Part shown: positions 26,039 through 35,204 of the stretch, piece by piece | Position numbering within the stretch: the stretch's first letter is position 1 | Layout: every line of letters starts with the position of its first letter | NCBI RefSeq assembly: GCF_005887635.2 | Contig: NZ_CP040818.1 | Location: 1,263,501 to 1,327,500 of the forward strand | Length of the DNA: 64,000 nt | Source of the DNA: Paroceanicella profunda | GTDB taxonomy: Bacteria; Pseudomonadota; Alphaproteobacteria; Rhodobacterales; Rhodobacteraceae | Direction of reading: 5' to 3' | Notes under the pieces: generated by a model | What the model saw: only the letters and a program-made list of their open reading frames with translations | Told to the model about the DNA's origin: nothing | Databases searched by the model: none | Program-made: the position numbers and the translations under genes

Positions 26039-27578
26039 CCGGGCCTCCTTCGGTCTCGGCGGCCACCGCGGCCCAGGGGCTGGTGGGATGGGCCATGCCG
26101 CTGTTGCGCCCGGAAGCCGGGTCACGCGCGACGGCGGAGGGAATGGCGAAGTTCACCGGGTGCAGCGTATCGGTGACAAGCTCCACCGGGAAGGCCTCCG
26201 CCACCTTCGCGGCCACGTCGGGCGCGGCCCGGCGGTTCACCCGGATGGTGGGGGAGCTGGCGTCCAGCCGGGGGGCGTGGAAGGCCTCCTCCAGCCCCAT
26301 GCCGCCGTCCAGCATGAAGGACAGCAGCTGCACCAGCGCCGGGAAGATCTGCCGCCCGCCGGCCGCGCCGATGGCGAGGGTGGGCCGCCCGCCCCGCGTG
26401 AGCAGCAGCGGCGACATGTTGGCCAGCGGCCGGGCGCCGGGGGCGATGCGGTTCGGCACGCCGGGCCTCGGGTCGAACCACATCATGCCGTTGTTGAGCA
26501 GGAAGCCGGTGGAGGGCAGCGTCACCTTCGCCCCGAAGCGCGACAGCAGCGTGTTGGTGAGCGAGACCATGTTGCCCGCCCGGTCCACCACGCTCACATG
26601 CGAGGTGCAGTCGCCCCCGGCGGAGGCGTGGCCCATGGTGGTGAGCCGCAGCCGGGTGGCGTCGCGGATGGCGGTGGCATAGGCCAGCGCCGCTTCGGCG
26701 GGGCCGGTCTGCGGTCCGATGTCGAGCGCGGCGAGCGCCGCGAGCAGGCTCGGCCCGCCGGAGAGCCCGTCGATCACATGCACCTCATGGCCGCGGTAGC
26801 TGGCGGTGCGCGGGGGTTGCCAGGTGCTGCGGTAGGCGGCGAGATCCGCGGCGGAGAGTTTCGCGCCCGCCATGGCCAGTTCGCCGGCGAGGGAGGCGGC
26901 GATCCCGCCCTCGTAGAAATCCCGCGCGCCGGCCTGCGCGAGGCGGCGCAGGGTGCGGGCCTTGGCCGGCATGGGCAGGCGCGGGGTGCGGCCCGGGTCC
27001 GGCGGCTGGCCCCCGGGCAGGAACACCTCCGCCGAGGCCGGGTCCGCCGCGAGGTTGCCCGCGTCGATGGCGATGCAGAGCCGGGTGAACCAGTCCACCT
27101 CCAGCCCGCGCTCCGCCGCCTCGATGGCCGGGGCCAGCGCCTCCGCCCAGGAGAGCGTGCCGAAGCGCGCCAGCGCCGTGGCCAGCCCGTCGATCGCGCC
27201 GGGCACGCAGACCGACATCGGGCCGGAGAGGTTGCGGTCCCCCTCCACCGCCGGCCAGTCGAACCAGTCGCCGCCGCGGCCGCCGCGCAGCGGGTAATCC
27301 GCCGCAGAGATGCCCTGCGGCGCGCGCACGTTGAAGTCCAGCGTGTCCACGGCGCCGGTGTCGCCGCTGGCGTGCAGCAGGAAGCCGCCGCCGCCGATGC
27401 CGCTCAGCCAGGGTTCGGCCACCGAGAGCACCAGCGCGGTGACCACGGCCGCGTCCATCGCGTTGCCGCCGGCCGCGAGCACCCGGGCGCCGGCCTCCGC
27501 CGCGCCGCCGTGCTGGGCCGCGACGAGGCCGCCGGCGGAGTGGCGGGCGTGTTTCTCTATGCCGCTCCAGGTCTGCAT
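26031..27578 (-). CDS. Gamma-glutamyltransferase-like Ntn hydrolase (no signal peptide)
   Basis: 515-residue N-terminal-nucleophile hydrolase of the gamma-glutamyltranspeptidase family. The autoprocessing site is [10 protein letters not shown], where the Thr would be the nucleophile freed by cleavage into large and small subunits. The GNMVSLTNT and [11 protein letters not shown] blocks match the small subunit. It starts [13 protein letters not shown] with no signal peptide, so it should act in the cytoplasm, unlike periplasmic Ggt. The start overlaps the deacetylase stop (TGATG). Substrate may be an imported gamma-glutamyl or other amide compound; cephalosporin acylase-type relatives are alternatives. 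Confidence 0.85.
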   Translation of the reverse strand: MQTWSGIEKHARHSAGGLVAAQHGGAAEAGARVLAAGGNAMDAAVVTALVLSVAEPWLSGIGGGGFLLHASGDTGAVDTLDFNVRAPQGISAADYPLRGGRGGDWFDWPAVEGDRNLSGPMSVCVPGAIDGLATALARFGTLSWAEALAPAIEAAERGLEVDWFTRLCIAIDAGNLAADPASAEVFLPGGQPPDPGRTPRLPMPAKARTLRRLAQAGARDFYEGGIAASLAGELAMAGAKLSAADLAAYRSTWQPPRTASYRGHEVHVIDGLSGGPSLLAALAALDIGPQTGPAEAALAYATAIRDATRLRLTTMGHASAGGDCTSHVSVVDRAGNMVSLTNTLLSRFGAKVTLPSTGFLLNNGMMWFDPRPGVPNRIAPGARPLANMSPLLLTRGGRPTLAIGAAGGRQIFPALVQLLSFMLDGGMGLEEAFHAPRLDASSPTIRVNRRAAPDVAAKVAEAFPVELVTDTLHPVNFAIPSAVARDPASGRNSGMAHPTSPWAAVAAETEGGPDA

Positions 27579-28456
27579 CAGGAGGGGGTCCGTGCCGGGT
27601 GGGAGGAGATCGGGCCGGGCAGGGCGGAGGCCTGCGCGAAGGCCCCGGCCTGGGTGGCCATGTGATGGGCGGCAATCTCGCCCACGGTGGCGATCCACAC
27701 GCCCTCGGCGGCGCGGATCTCGCCCAGCAGCCGGTCCAGCATGGCGATGCGCTGCGCCCGGCCGGAGATCCAGTCATGCACGGTGAGCATGAACAGCCCG
27801 CCCCAGCGGTGCAGCAGGCGCCATTCCTCGGCCCAGGTCTCGCCCACCGGGCCGGTGGGCTGCGGCGGCCACTTGTCGGCCCCGCCGCCGAGGAACTTGA
27901 AGAAGATCGCGTCGTCGATGCCCCATTGCACCGGGATCTCGGCCACGCCGTCCATGGTGTAGGGGTGGTCGTAGCCCATCAGCGAGCTGTCGTAGAGGCC
28001 GAGGCGCCGGCATTCCGCCAGCATGTGCGGGGTCATCTCCCAGGCCGGGGAGCGGAAGCCGAGCGGGCGCCGGCCGGTCTGGCGCTCGAACAGCTCCAGG
28101 GAGCATTCCAGCGCATGGGTGAACTCCGCGTCGGAGATGTCGTCCACCAGTTCGTGGAAATAGCCGTGCAGGCCGATCTCGTGGCCCCCCTCCAGCAACC
28201 GGGGCAGCATGTCCGGGTGTTCCTCGGCCACGATGCCGGGCACGAAGAACGTGCCCTTGATGCCATGCGCCTCCAGCAGGTCCAGGATGCGCCCCAGCCC
28301 CACGCGCGGCCCGAAGCGGCGCTGTTCCAGGTGGCCGATGGTGCGCGGCCTGCTGTCGCGCATCTGCCAGAGCCAGGGGGAATGGGCGTCCACGTCCACG
28401 GTGAAGGCGGTGGCGGAGGCAAAGCCCTCGGGCCAGATGTAGCGGTCGGTTGCCAT
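27578..28456 (-). CDS. NodB-fold polysaccharide deacetylase / cyclic amide hydrolase family
   Basis: 292-residue protein of the polysaccharide deacetylase superfamily without a signal peptide. Motif 1 Asp is in TVDVDAHS, the metal histidines in LHGYFHE, motif 3 in FRSPAWEM, and the last histidine in [10 protein letters not shown]. The overall form is the cytoplasmic branch that contains PuuE-type allantoinases and cyclic imidases as well as Helicobacter-type peptidoglycan deacetylase. With allophanate hydrolase nearby, hydrolysis of a cyclic ureide or imide is an attractive role but inferred. TGATG overlaps couple it to both neighbours. Confidence 0.82.
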   Translation of the reverse strand: MATDRYIWPEGFASATAFTVDVDAHSPWLWQMRDSRPRTIGHLEQRRFGPRVGLGRILDLLEAHGIKGTFFVPGIVAEEHPDMLPRLLEGGHEIGLHGYFHELVDDISDAEFTHALECSLELFERQTGRRPLGFRSPAWEMTPHMLAECRRLGLYDSSLMGYDHPYTMDGVAEIPVQWGIDDAIFFKFLGGGADKWPPQPTGPVGETWAEEWRLLHRWGGLFMLTVHDWISGRAQRIAMLDRLLGEIRAAEGVWIATVGEIAAHHMATQAGAFAQASALPGPISSHPARTPS

Positions 28457-29247
28457 CACAGCGCCTGCTTCTTGTCCTGGTGCACGTCGAGCGAGCCGAT
28501 GGAGTTGCCGCCGTCCACCGCCAGCGTGGCGCCGGTGACATAGGCCGCCGCGTCGCTGGCGAGGTAGAGCGTCGCGGCGCCGACATCGGCCTCCGTGCTG
28601 GCCCGGCCCAGCGGGATGCCGGCGGTCACCTTGCTCACATGCGCCGGGGTGAGGCGGCTCACGGCGGAGCCGGCGGCGAAGCCCGGCTCCAGCGCGTTCA
28701 CCCTGATGCCGTATTCCGCCAGCTCGATGGCGAACCCCTTGGTGAGCCGGTCCAGCGCGGTCTTGGACAGGGAATAGGGCGCCGCGGTGCGCCGCATCTT
28801 GCGCGCCGCGCCGGAGGAGATGTTGATCACCACGCCCTTCCGGCCCGCCTTCACCATCTGGGTGGCGAGATCGCGGGTGAGGATGAAGGGCGCGCGCAGG
28901 TTGATGCCCAGGATGGCGTCCCACTGGGCGTTCGTGGTGTCGAGCAGGAAGCCGCTGGGGTAGATGCCGGCGTTGTTGACCAGGATGTCCGCCGCGCCCC
29001 ATTCGGCGCCCACCCGAGCGACGAGCGCCTGCAGGGAGGCATCGTCCGCCAGGTCGGCCACCTGGGTGAAGGAACCGGCGGCGGCGGGCAGTTCGGCCAG
29101 CAGGGCGTTGAGCGCCGCGCCGTCACGGTCGGTGAGGCAGAGCCTCGCGCCCTCTGCCGCGAAGGTGCGGGCCAGGCCGGCGCCGTAGATGCCGCAGGCC
29201 CCTGTGATCACAACGCCGCGTCCGGCGAATTCGCCTTCGAAATTCAT
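28456..29247 (-). CDS. SDR-family oxidoreductase
   Basis: Short-chain dehydrogenase of 263 residues. NAD(P) motif TGACGIYG at the N-terminus, NNAGIYPSG, catalytic Ser in INISSGAARK and YSLSK as the Tyr-x3-Lys pair. The Asp after the second strand (LTDRDGAAL) favours NAD(H). It lies between the permease and deacetylase genes of the GntR operon and is coupled to the latter by a TGATG overlap. The substrate alcohol or ketone is unknown. Confidence 0.9.
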   Translation of the reverse strand: MNFEGEFAGRGVVITGACGIYGAGLARTFAAEGARLCLTDRDGAALNALLAELPAAAGSFTQVADLADDASLQALVARVGAEWGAADILVNNAGIYPSGFLLDTTNAQWDAILGINLRAPFILTRDLATQMVKAGRKGVVINISSGAARKMRRTAAPYSLSKTALDRLTKGFAIELAEYGIRVNALEPGFAAGSAVSRLTPAHVSKVTAGIPLGRASTEADVGAATLYLASDAAAYVTGATLAVDGGNSIGSLDVHQDKKQAL

Positions 29248-29265
29248 GGGAGGAGCCTTTCGGAC

Positions 29266-30138
29266 TTATCTGGATTTGGGGTCGAGCCGGTCGCGCAGGT
29301 GGTCGCCTATCAGGTTCACCGAGAGCACGAGCAGGAAGAGGCAGAGGCCCGGGAAGGCGGAGATCCACCAGGCGGAGCCGACATAGTTGCGCCCCACCGA
29401 GAGCATCGCCCCCCAGCTTGCCGTGGGCGGCTGCACGCCGAGCCCGAGGAAGGAGAGCCCGGCCTCGAACAGCACCATCAGCCCGAATTCCAGCGTGGCC
29501 ACCACGGTGATGGCGCCGATGATGTTGGGCAGGATGTGGATGAACAGGATCCGCGGCGTCGACGCCCCCATGAAGCGGGCCAGCCGCACGTAGGGCATGT
29601 TGGCGACCGAGAGCGTCTGGCCATAGGCCACCCGGGCGTAGCGCGGCCAGCGGGTGAGCGCGAGCACGATCACCACGTTGGTGAAGCCCGGCCCCAGCAC
29701 CGCCACGGTGATGATGGCCAGCAGCACGGCGGGGATGGAGAGGAACACGTCCACCAGCCGCATGATCACCGTCTCCACCCAGCCGCGCGCCTGCGCCGCA
29801 GCCATGCCCAGCACGGTGCCCACCACGCCCGACAGCGCCACGGAGAGCACCGCCACGCTGAGCGAGATGCGCGCGCCCCAGATCAGCCGGGTGAGCAGGT
29901 CGCGCCCCAGCTCGTCGGAGCCCAGCCAGTAGGTGATGCCGCGCGCCGTCACCCCCGGGGCCTTCAGCCGGCCCATCAGGTTCTGGCTGTTGGGGTCGTT
30001 CGGGGCGATGAGCGGCGCGAAGACGGCGATCAGCACGAAGGCCGCGAAGATGGCGAGGAAGGGCAGCACCGCGCGGCTGCCCGGGCCGCGGCGCCGGCCG
30101 GTGGCCTTTTCGCGGATGGTCTCCGCCACGGCGCTCAT
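29266..30138 (-). CDS. Dipeptide-type ABC transporter permease (DppC-like)
   Basis: 290-residue permease with the DppC motif YWLGSDELGRDLLTRLIWG and an EAA loop (YVRLARFMGASTPRILF). It starts in an ATGA overlap with the upstream DppB-like gene. Its N-terminal cytoplasmic tail is basic. It serves the right-hand transporter with the two tandem solute-binding proteins. Confidence 0.92.
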   Translation of the reverse strand: MSAVAETIREKATGRRRGPGSRAVLPFLAIFAAFVLIAVFAPLIAPNDPNSQNLMGRLKAPGVTARGITYWLGSDELGRDLLTRLIWGARISLSVAVLSVALSGVVGTVLGMAAAQARGWVETVIMRLVDVFLSIPAVLLAIITVAVLGPGFTNVVIVLALTRWPRYARVAYGQTLSVANMPYVRLARFMGASTPRILFIHILPNIIGAITVVATLEFGLMVLFEAGLSFLGLGVQPPTASWGAMLSVGRNYVGSAWWISAFPGLCLFLLVLSVNLIGDHLRDRLDPKSR

Positions 30139-31061
30139 GACGCGCCCCCGAGGCGGATGCGCGGGTCGACCAGGCTGTAGAGCAGGTCGGCCACGAAGTT
30201 GAGCGCGATGGTCACGAAGGCGCCCAGCAGCACCACGCCCTGCACCACCAGGAAGTCGCGGCTGATGATGGACTGCACGGTGAGCAGCCCCAGCCCCGGC
30301 CAGGCGAAGACCGTCTCCACGATCACCGCGCCGGCGAGCAGCTGGGAAATCTCCATCGCCGCGATGGAGATCACCGGGATGGAGGCGTTGCGCAGAAGGT
30401 GCCGGCGCACCAGCCGCCCGGTGGTGACGCCGCGCGCCCGGGCCGAGCGCACGTAATCTTTCGAGAGCTCCTCCAGCACGGAGGTGCGCGCCACCCGGGC
30501 GAAGGTTGCCATGCTCAGCAGCCCCAGCGCCACCGAGGGCATCACCAGGTTCCGCCAGCCCCCGGCCCCGGAGGGCGGCAGCCAGTGGTTCCACACCGCG
30601 AAGACCATGATCATCAGGATGCCGGACCAGAAGGTGGGCATGCTCTGCGCCGCCAGCACGAGGCCCATGAAGCCCTTCGCCTCCGCGTGGCCGCGGCGCA
30701 CCGCCATCCACACGCCCAGCGGCACCCCGATGCAGAAGGCCACCAGCAGCGCGCCGCCGGCGAGCTGCAGCGTGTAGGGCAGCCGCGAGGCGATGATGTC
30801 GATCACCGGGATGTTCTGGATGTAGGAGCGGCCGAAATCCAGCCGCGCCATGTCGACGAGGAAGGTGCCGTACTGCACGATCAGCGGCCGGTCGAGGCCA
30901 AGGCTCGCGCGCATGGCCTCGATGTCGGCCTGGGTCGCCGTCTCGGGCACCAGCAGGTAGGTCGGGTCGCCGGTGAGGCGCTGCACGAAGAAGATCAGCG
31001 TCATCACCCCGAAGAGCGCGACCACGGCCTGCCCGAGGCGCCTGGCGAGATAGCGTCCCAT
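30135..31061 (-). CDS. Dipeptide-type ABC transporter permease (DppB-like)
   Basis: 308-residue permease beginning MGRYLARRLGQAVVALFGV, the usual DppB first helix, followed by FFVQRLTGDPTYLL and an EAA loop (SKDYVRSARARGVTTGRLVRR in pattern). The start at 31061 is taken from the family N-terminus; it lies 16 bases after the solute-binding protein gene. Confidence 0.92.
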   Translation of the reverse strand: MGRYLARRLGQAVVALFGVMTLIFFVQRLTGDPTYLLVPETATQADIEAMRASLGLDRPLIVQYGTFLVDMARLDFGRSYIQNIPVIDIIASRLPYTLQLAGGALLVAFCIGVPLGVWMAVRRGHAEAKGFMGLVLAAQSMPTFWSGILMIMVFAVWNHWLPPSGAGGWRNLVMPSVALGLLSMATFARVARTSVLEELSKDYVRSARARGVTTGRLVRRHLLRNASIPVISIAAMEISQLLAGAVIVETVFAWPGLGLLTVQSIISRDFLVVQGVVLLGAFVTIALNFVADLLYSLVDPRIRLGGAS

Positions 31062-31077
31062 TCTGTCCTTCCCGGCC

Positions 31078-32580
31078 CTACTCGGACCAGCCCATGCGGT
31101 TGAGGAACAGGCTCTCGTTCGCCGTGGGCGTCCACTCCAGCTTGTCCGAGGCGCCGTAGACCACCGCGGCCTGGTAGAGCGGCAGCAGGGCGGCATCCGA
31201 TTTCATCAGCTCGGAGGCGGCGTGGTAGGCCTTCAGCCGGGCGTCCCTGTCCAGCGTGGAACGGCCCTCCTCCAGCAGCCGGTCCATCTCCGGGTCGGAG
31301 TAGCGCGACCAGTTGCTGCCGGACTGGAGCAGCGGATACATGATGCCGTCCGCGTCCTGGCAGGCGCAGGACCAGCGGCCGAAGCTCAGCATCGGGCGGT
31401 TCTCCTCCGGGCCCTGGGCCTTCTTGAGGTAGCTCGCCATGTCCATCATGTTGATGGAGACGTTGAGCCCGATCTCGGTGAGCATCTGCTGCACGGCCTG
31501 CACGATGCGCTGGTCGTAGACCGGCGAGGTGTCGAAGCTGAGCTCGGTCTTCGCCGCGTCGCCGAGGCTCTCGACGATCTCCTTCGCGGCTTCCGGATCG
31601 TAGGGGATCGGGGCGATGTCATCCGCCCAGCCGAAATGCGCGGGCGAGAGCAGCTGCCCCACCACGGCGCCTTCGCCGGCCAGGATGCCCTCCACGATGC
31701 CCTCCCGGTCCACGCCCATCACGATGGCCTTGCGCAGCTCGGGGTTGTCCAGCGGCGCGACGCGGGTGTTCATGCCCACGAAGCCCACGCGCTCGGTGAG
31801 CGCGGTGAGCGGCGTCACGCCGGGGGCGCTCTCGAGCTGCATCGCGAGGTCGGAATCGAGCGAGACCGCGAGGTCCGCCGCGCCGGCCTGCAGGTCCGCC
31901 ACGCGGGTGGAGGCGTCAGGCACGGCGCGGAAACGGGCCTCGGCGAAGGCGCCCTTGTCGCCCCAGTAGGCGTCGTTGCGCTTCAGCGTCACGTCCACGC
32001 CGCGGTTCCAGGCCTCGAAGGCATAGGGGCCGGAGCCCACGGGGGCGGCGTTGAACGCGTCGTCGCCCATCTCCGTCACCACGTGCTCGGGCACGATGGA
32101 GAGCTTCACCAGCTGGGCGAGCAGCACCGGGTAGGGGCCCTCCGTGGTCAGCGTCACGGCGTTTGCGCCGGTCACCTCGGCGCCGGTGATCTTGTTGAAC
32201 TGGCCGAGCTGCGGGCTGGCGAAGGCCGGGTCGATGATCCGCTTCACGGAGAACACCACGTCCTCGGGCGTCAGCTTCGTGCCGTCATGGAAGGTGATGT
32301 CGTCACGGATGGTGAATTTCACCTGCGTGTCGGACAGCTGCTCCCAGGCGCTGGCCACCTGCGGGACGATCTCGCCGTCGTCGGAACGGGTGACGAGATT
32401 GTCGAAGATGTTGCGGTAGACGTAGTAGCTGTCCGGGTTCCACTGCTTCTGGGGGTCGAGCGAGGCGGGCTCGTTCACCAGGTCCACGGTGATCAGGTCC
32501 TTCGCCAGCGCGCCCTGCGCGGCGGGCGAGGCGAGGGCGGCCAGAAGGCCGAGGGCGGTTGCTGCAAGCAGGCGTTTCAT
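31078..32580 (-). CDS. Dipeptide-type ABC transporter, solute-binding protein (copy 2)
   Basis: Family 5 solute-binding protein of 500 residues with a Sec signal peptide (MKRLLAATALGLLAALASP). It is a close paralogue of the gene directly upstream: the blocks WNPDSYYVYRNIFDNLVTR, RDDITFHDGTKLTPEDVV and RWSCACQDADGIM are shared. The Cys-Ala-Cys in the last block is unusual for the family and could form a disulfide near the ligand pocket. It lies next to the permease genes. Confidence 0.92.
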   Translation of the reverse strand: MKRLLAATALGLLAALASPAAQGALAKDLITVDLVNEPASLDPQKQWNPDSYYVYRNIFDNLVTRSDDGEIVPQVASAWEQLSDTQVKFTIRDDITFHDGTKLTPEDVVFSVKRIIDPAFASPQLGQFNKITGAEVTGANAVTLTTEGPYPVLLAQLVKLSIVPEHVVTEMGDDAFNAAPVGSGPYAFEAWNRGVDVTLKRNDAYWGDKGAFAEARFRAVPDASTRVADLQAGAADLAVSLDSDLAMQLESAPGVTPLTALTERVGFVGMNTRVAPLDNPELRKAIVMGVDREGIVEGILAGEGAVVGQLLSPAHFGWADDIAPIPYDPEAAKEIVESLGDAAKTELSFDTSPVYDQRIVQAVQQMLTEIGLNVSINMMDMASYLKKAQGPEENRPMLSFGRWSCACQDADGIMYPLLQSGSNWSRYSDPEMDRLLEEGRSTLDRDARLKAYHAASELMKSDAALLPLYQAAVVYGASDKLEWTPTANESLFLNRMGWSE

Positions 32581-32678
32581 GCGGGGATACCTCGTCTGGG
32601 GGCAAGGGGAAGGCGGGTGGCGCCTGCCCGTCCTGTCGGCGGGGCGCGCGGCGTGGTGCCGCCCGCCCCGGGGGCGCG

Positions 32679-34196
32679 TCACTCGGCCCAGCTCATGCGG
32701 TTGAGGAACATGCTCTCGTTCGCCGTGGGCTGCCATTCCAGCTTCGCGTTGCCGCCGTAGATGATGGCGGCCTGGTAGAGCGGGATGATCGGCACCTCGT
32801 CCTTCACGATCTCGTGCACCCGGGTGTAGGCGGCGAGACGGTCCTCCTCGTCCAGCACGGAGCGGCCCTCCTCCAGCGCCGCGTCCACCTCCGGCGAGGA
32901 CCAGCGCGACCAGCCGGAGGAGGAGTGCAGGAGCGGGAACATGATGCCGTCCGCGTCCTGGCAGGCGCAGGACCAGCGCGAGAAGGTGAGCATGGGTGCT
33001 GCCGCGTCATCCACCTGCTGGTCCTTCAGCCAGGTGGCCATGTCCGTCATGCGGATGTCGACCTTCAGGCCCACGTCGGTGAGCATCTGCTGGATGGCCT
33101 GCACCACGCGCTGGTCGAACACCGGCGAGGTGGCCAGCTCCATCGGCGTGGCGGCCGCGTCGCCCACTTCGGCGATCAGCGCCTTCGCGTCCTCCGGGTC
33201 GTAGGGGAAGGGGTCGATCCCGTCCACCCAGCCGAAATGCGCCGGCGAGGCGATCTCGCCCACCACCCGCTCGCCACCGGCCAGGATGCCCTCGGCGATG
33301 CCCTCCTTGTCGATCGCCTCGGCGATGGCGCGGCGCATGCGCACGTCGTCCAGCGGTGGCTTGGTGGAGTTCAGCGCCAGGTAGCCCACGCGCTCGGTCT
33401 GCACGATCAGCGGCCTGGCGGTGGTCGAGCCCTCCAGCTGCGCGGCCTGGTCGGAATCGAGCGTGACGACGAGATCCGCCGCGCCGGCCTGCAGGTTCGC
33501 CAGCCGGGTGGCGGCGTCCGGCACGGCGCGGAAGCTCACGTTGGGGAAGGCGCCCTTGGTGCCCCAGTAATCGTCATTGCGGGTGAGGGTCACCTGCACG
33601 CCGCGGTCCCAGCTCGCGAACTTGTAGGGGCCGGAGCCGACGGGGGAGAGGTTGAAGGCGTCCTTGCCCACCTCTTCCACCACGTGCATGGGGATGATGG
33701 AGAGCTTCACCAGCTGCGGCAGCAGCACCGGATAGGGGCCGTCGGTGGTCAGCACCACGGTGTTCGGGCCGGTGGCCTCGGCCTTCACGATCTTGTTGAA
33801 CTGGCCGAGCTGCGGGCTGCCGAAGGCCGGGTCCGTGATGCGGTCTACCGTATAAACCACGTCTTCGGGGGTAAGCTTCGTGCCATCGTGGAAGGTGATG
33901 TCGTCGCGCAGGGTGAACTCCATCTCGGTGTCCGAGAGGCGTTTCCACGAAACGGCGACCTCCGGCACGATGGTGCCGTCGTTGTCGCGGGTGACCAGGT
34001 TGTCGAAGATGTTGCGGTAGACGTAGTAGCTGTCCGGGTTCCACTGGCCCTGCGGGTCGAGCGAGGAGGGCTCGTTCACCAGGTCGATGGTGAGCAGGTC
34101 CTTGGCACCGGCGGTGCCGGCGGCGGAGAAGGCCAGGCTCAGCGCCAGTGCGGCGCAGGCCAGGGCGGGCGGGGCGAAGCTGCGGAGGCTCTTCAT
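32679..34196 (-). CDS. Dipeptide-type ABC transporter, solute-binding protein (copy 1)
   Basis: 505-residue solute-binding protein with a Sec signal peptide (residues 1-30, SFAPPALACAALALSLAFSAAG). It is evidently a tandem-duplication partner of the next gene; by eye well over half of the aligned residues are identical. Differences cluster in the segment after LQAGAADL and around the C-terminal third, so ligand ranges may differ. It follows the GntR gene with an ATGA overlap, which means regulator and transporter are cotranscribed. Confidence 0.92.
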   Translation of the reverse strand: MKSLRSFAPPALACAALALSLAFSAAGTAGAKDLLTIDLVNEPSSLDPQGQWNPDSYYVYRNIFDNLVTRDNDGTIVPEVAVSWKRLSDTEMEFTLRDDITFHDGTKLTPEDVVYTVDRITDPAFGSPQLGQFNKIVKAEATGPNTVVLTTDGPYPVLLPQLVKLSIIPMHVVEEVGKDAFNLSPVGSGPYKFASWDRGVQVTLTRNDDYWGTKGAFPNVSFRAVPDAATRLANLQAGAADLVVTLDSDQAAQLEGSTTARPLIVQTERVGYLALNSTKPPLDDVRMRRAIAEAIDKEGIAEGILAGGERVVGEIASPAHFGWVDGIDPFPYDPEDAKALIAEVGDAAATPMELATSPVFDQRVVQAIQQMLTDVGLKVDIRMTDMATWLKDQQVDDAAAPMLTFSRWSCACQDADGIMFPLLHSSSGWSRWSSPEVDAALEEGRSVLDEEDRLAAYTRVHEIVKDEVPIIPLYQAAIIYGGNAKLEWQPTANESMFLNRMSWAE

Positions 34197-35014
34197 TGGT
34201 CTGTCTTCCCTTCCTGTTGGGTGGGTGACGGCCTGCGGGGTTGCGCGTCCTGCGCCCCCGTTCTGTGGGGGTCCGTCGATGGAGCGGGCCGGGCGGGGCG
34301 GGCCCCGGCGGCCGGGTCGAGCGCGCCTGCAAGCAGGGCGCGCCCGGCAAAGGCTTCGAAGGCGTCGAGCGCCGCAAGCAGCTCCGCGACGATGGCATGG
34401 GCATCCTCGCGCGCCACCGCGAGCGCCAGGGCGTGGCGGTCCGGCGTGGGGTGGCGCAGGCCGCTTCCGGCTTCCAGATGGCGCAGCATGCGGTCGGAAT
34501 TGTCCCAGGCCTGGGCCAGCCAGCCGCGCATCCAGGCATTGGCGGGCGCCGCCAGATGGCCGAGCAGCTCGCGGTCATAGCCGCGCAGCGCCTCGGGCGC
34601 GCCGGGGTCGGTGCGCCCGGCCAGGGCGCGACACACCTCGGCCACCGCACTCAGCGCCGCGCGCGTCTCCGCCGTCCGGGACAGCGGAGCCAGCGCGGGT
34701 TCCAGCACCCGGCGCGCCGCGATCAGCCCGCCGACCAGCTCCGCCGTCACCGGTGCCACCTGCCAGCCCCGGCGCGGCAGGGCGAGCACCAGCCCCTCCC
34801 CGGACAACCGCGCCAGCGCCGCGCGCGTGGCGGCCCGGTTCAGCCCGAATCGCTCGGTCAGGTCCTGCTCGCTCACCATCTGCGACGGCGCGAGCGCGCA
34901 GGTCAGGATGGCGTCGCGCAGCCGGTCGACCGCGAATTCGGATTTGGACGCCGTTCCCGGCAGGGTTCCGGGCGCGGCGGGGCGGGCGACAAATGGCGAG
35001 GACCGATCATACAT
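34193..35014 (-). CDS. GntR-family regulator (FadR/FCD type)
   Basis: 273 residues. The winged helix-turn-helix is near residues 25-90 (DRLRDAILTCALAPSQMVSEQDLTERFGLNRAATRAAL in pattern), followed by a helical effector domain with scattered histidines and acids (GYDRELLGHLAAPANAWM). It is the first gene of the operon for the twin solute-binding proteins, ATGA-coupled to the first. A long inverted repeat 22 bases upstream of the start is a likely autoregulatory site. The proline-rich C-terminus is unusual. Confidence 0.87.
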   Translation of the reverse strand: MYDRSSPFVARPAAPGTLPGTASKSEFAVDRLRDAILTCALAPSQMVSEQDLTERFGLNRAATRAALARLSGEGLVLALPRRGWQVAPVTAELVGGLIAARRVLEPALAPLSRTAETRAALSAVAEVCRALAGRTDPGAPEALRGYDRELLGHLAAPANAWMRGWLAQAWDNSDRMLRHLEAGSGLRHPTPDRHALALAVAREDAHAIVAELLAALDAFEAFAGRALLAGALDPAAGARPARPAPSTDPHRTGAQDAQPRRPSPTQQEGKTDQ

Positions 35015-35035
35015 GCCGCGAGGCTAGCCGCGCCT

Positions 35036-35069
35036 CTGAGATGTTACCAGAGGGTTTCTGACATCTCAG
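35036..35069. promoter_or_regulatory. Inverted repeat upstream of GntR gene
   Basis: CTGAGATGT (35036-35044) and ACATCTCAG (35061-35069) form a perfect 9-base inverted repeat with a 16-base spacer containing TTACCAGAGGGTTT. It lies just upstream of the GntR start on the leftward strand, in a local AT-richer stretch, as expected for an operator overlapping a promoter. Confidence 0.55.
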
Positions 35070-35204
35070 TGCAATTTCTGCCCGGCAATCGGGCATGGGC
35101 GCGCGCCTGCCCGAAGCCTGAGCGGTCAGGCGGGCGCGCTGCCCGCAGCACGGCAGGGGCGCGGCGGGGTGATTCGGGCAGGGTTTCGAAAGGCGGCGGT
35201 GCGG

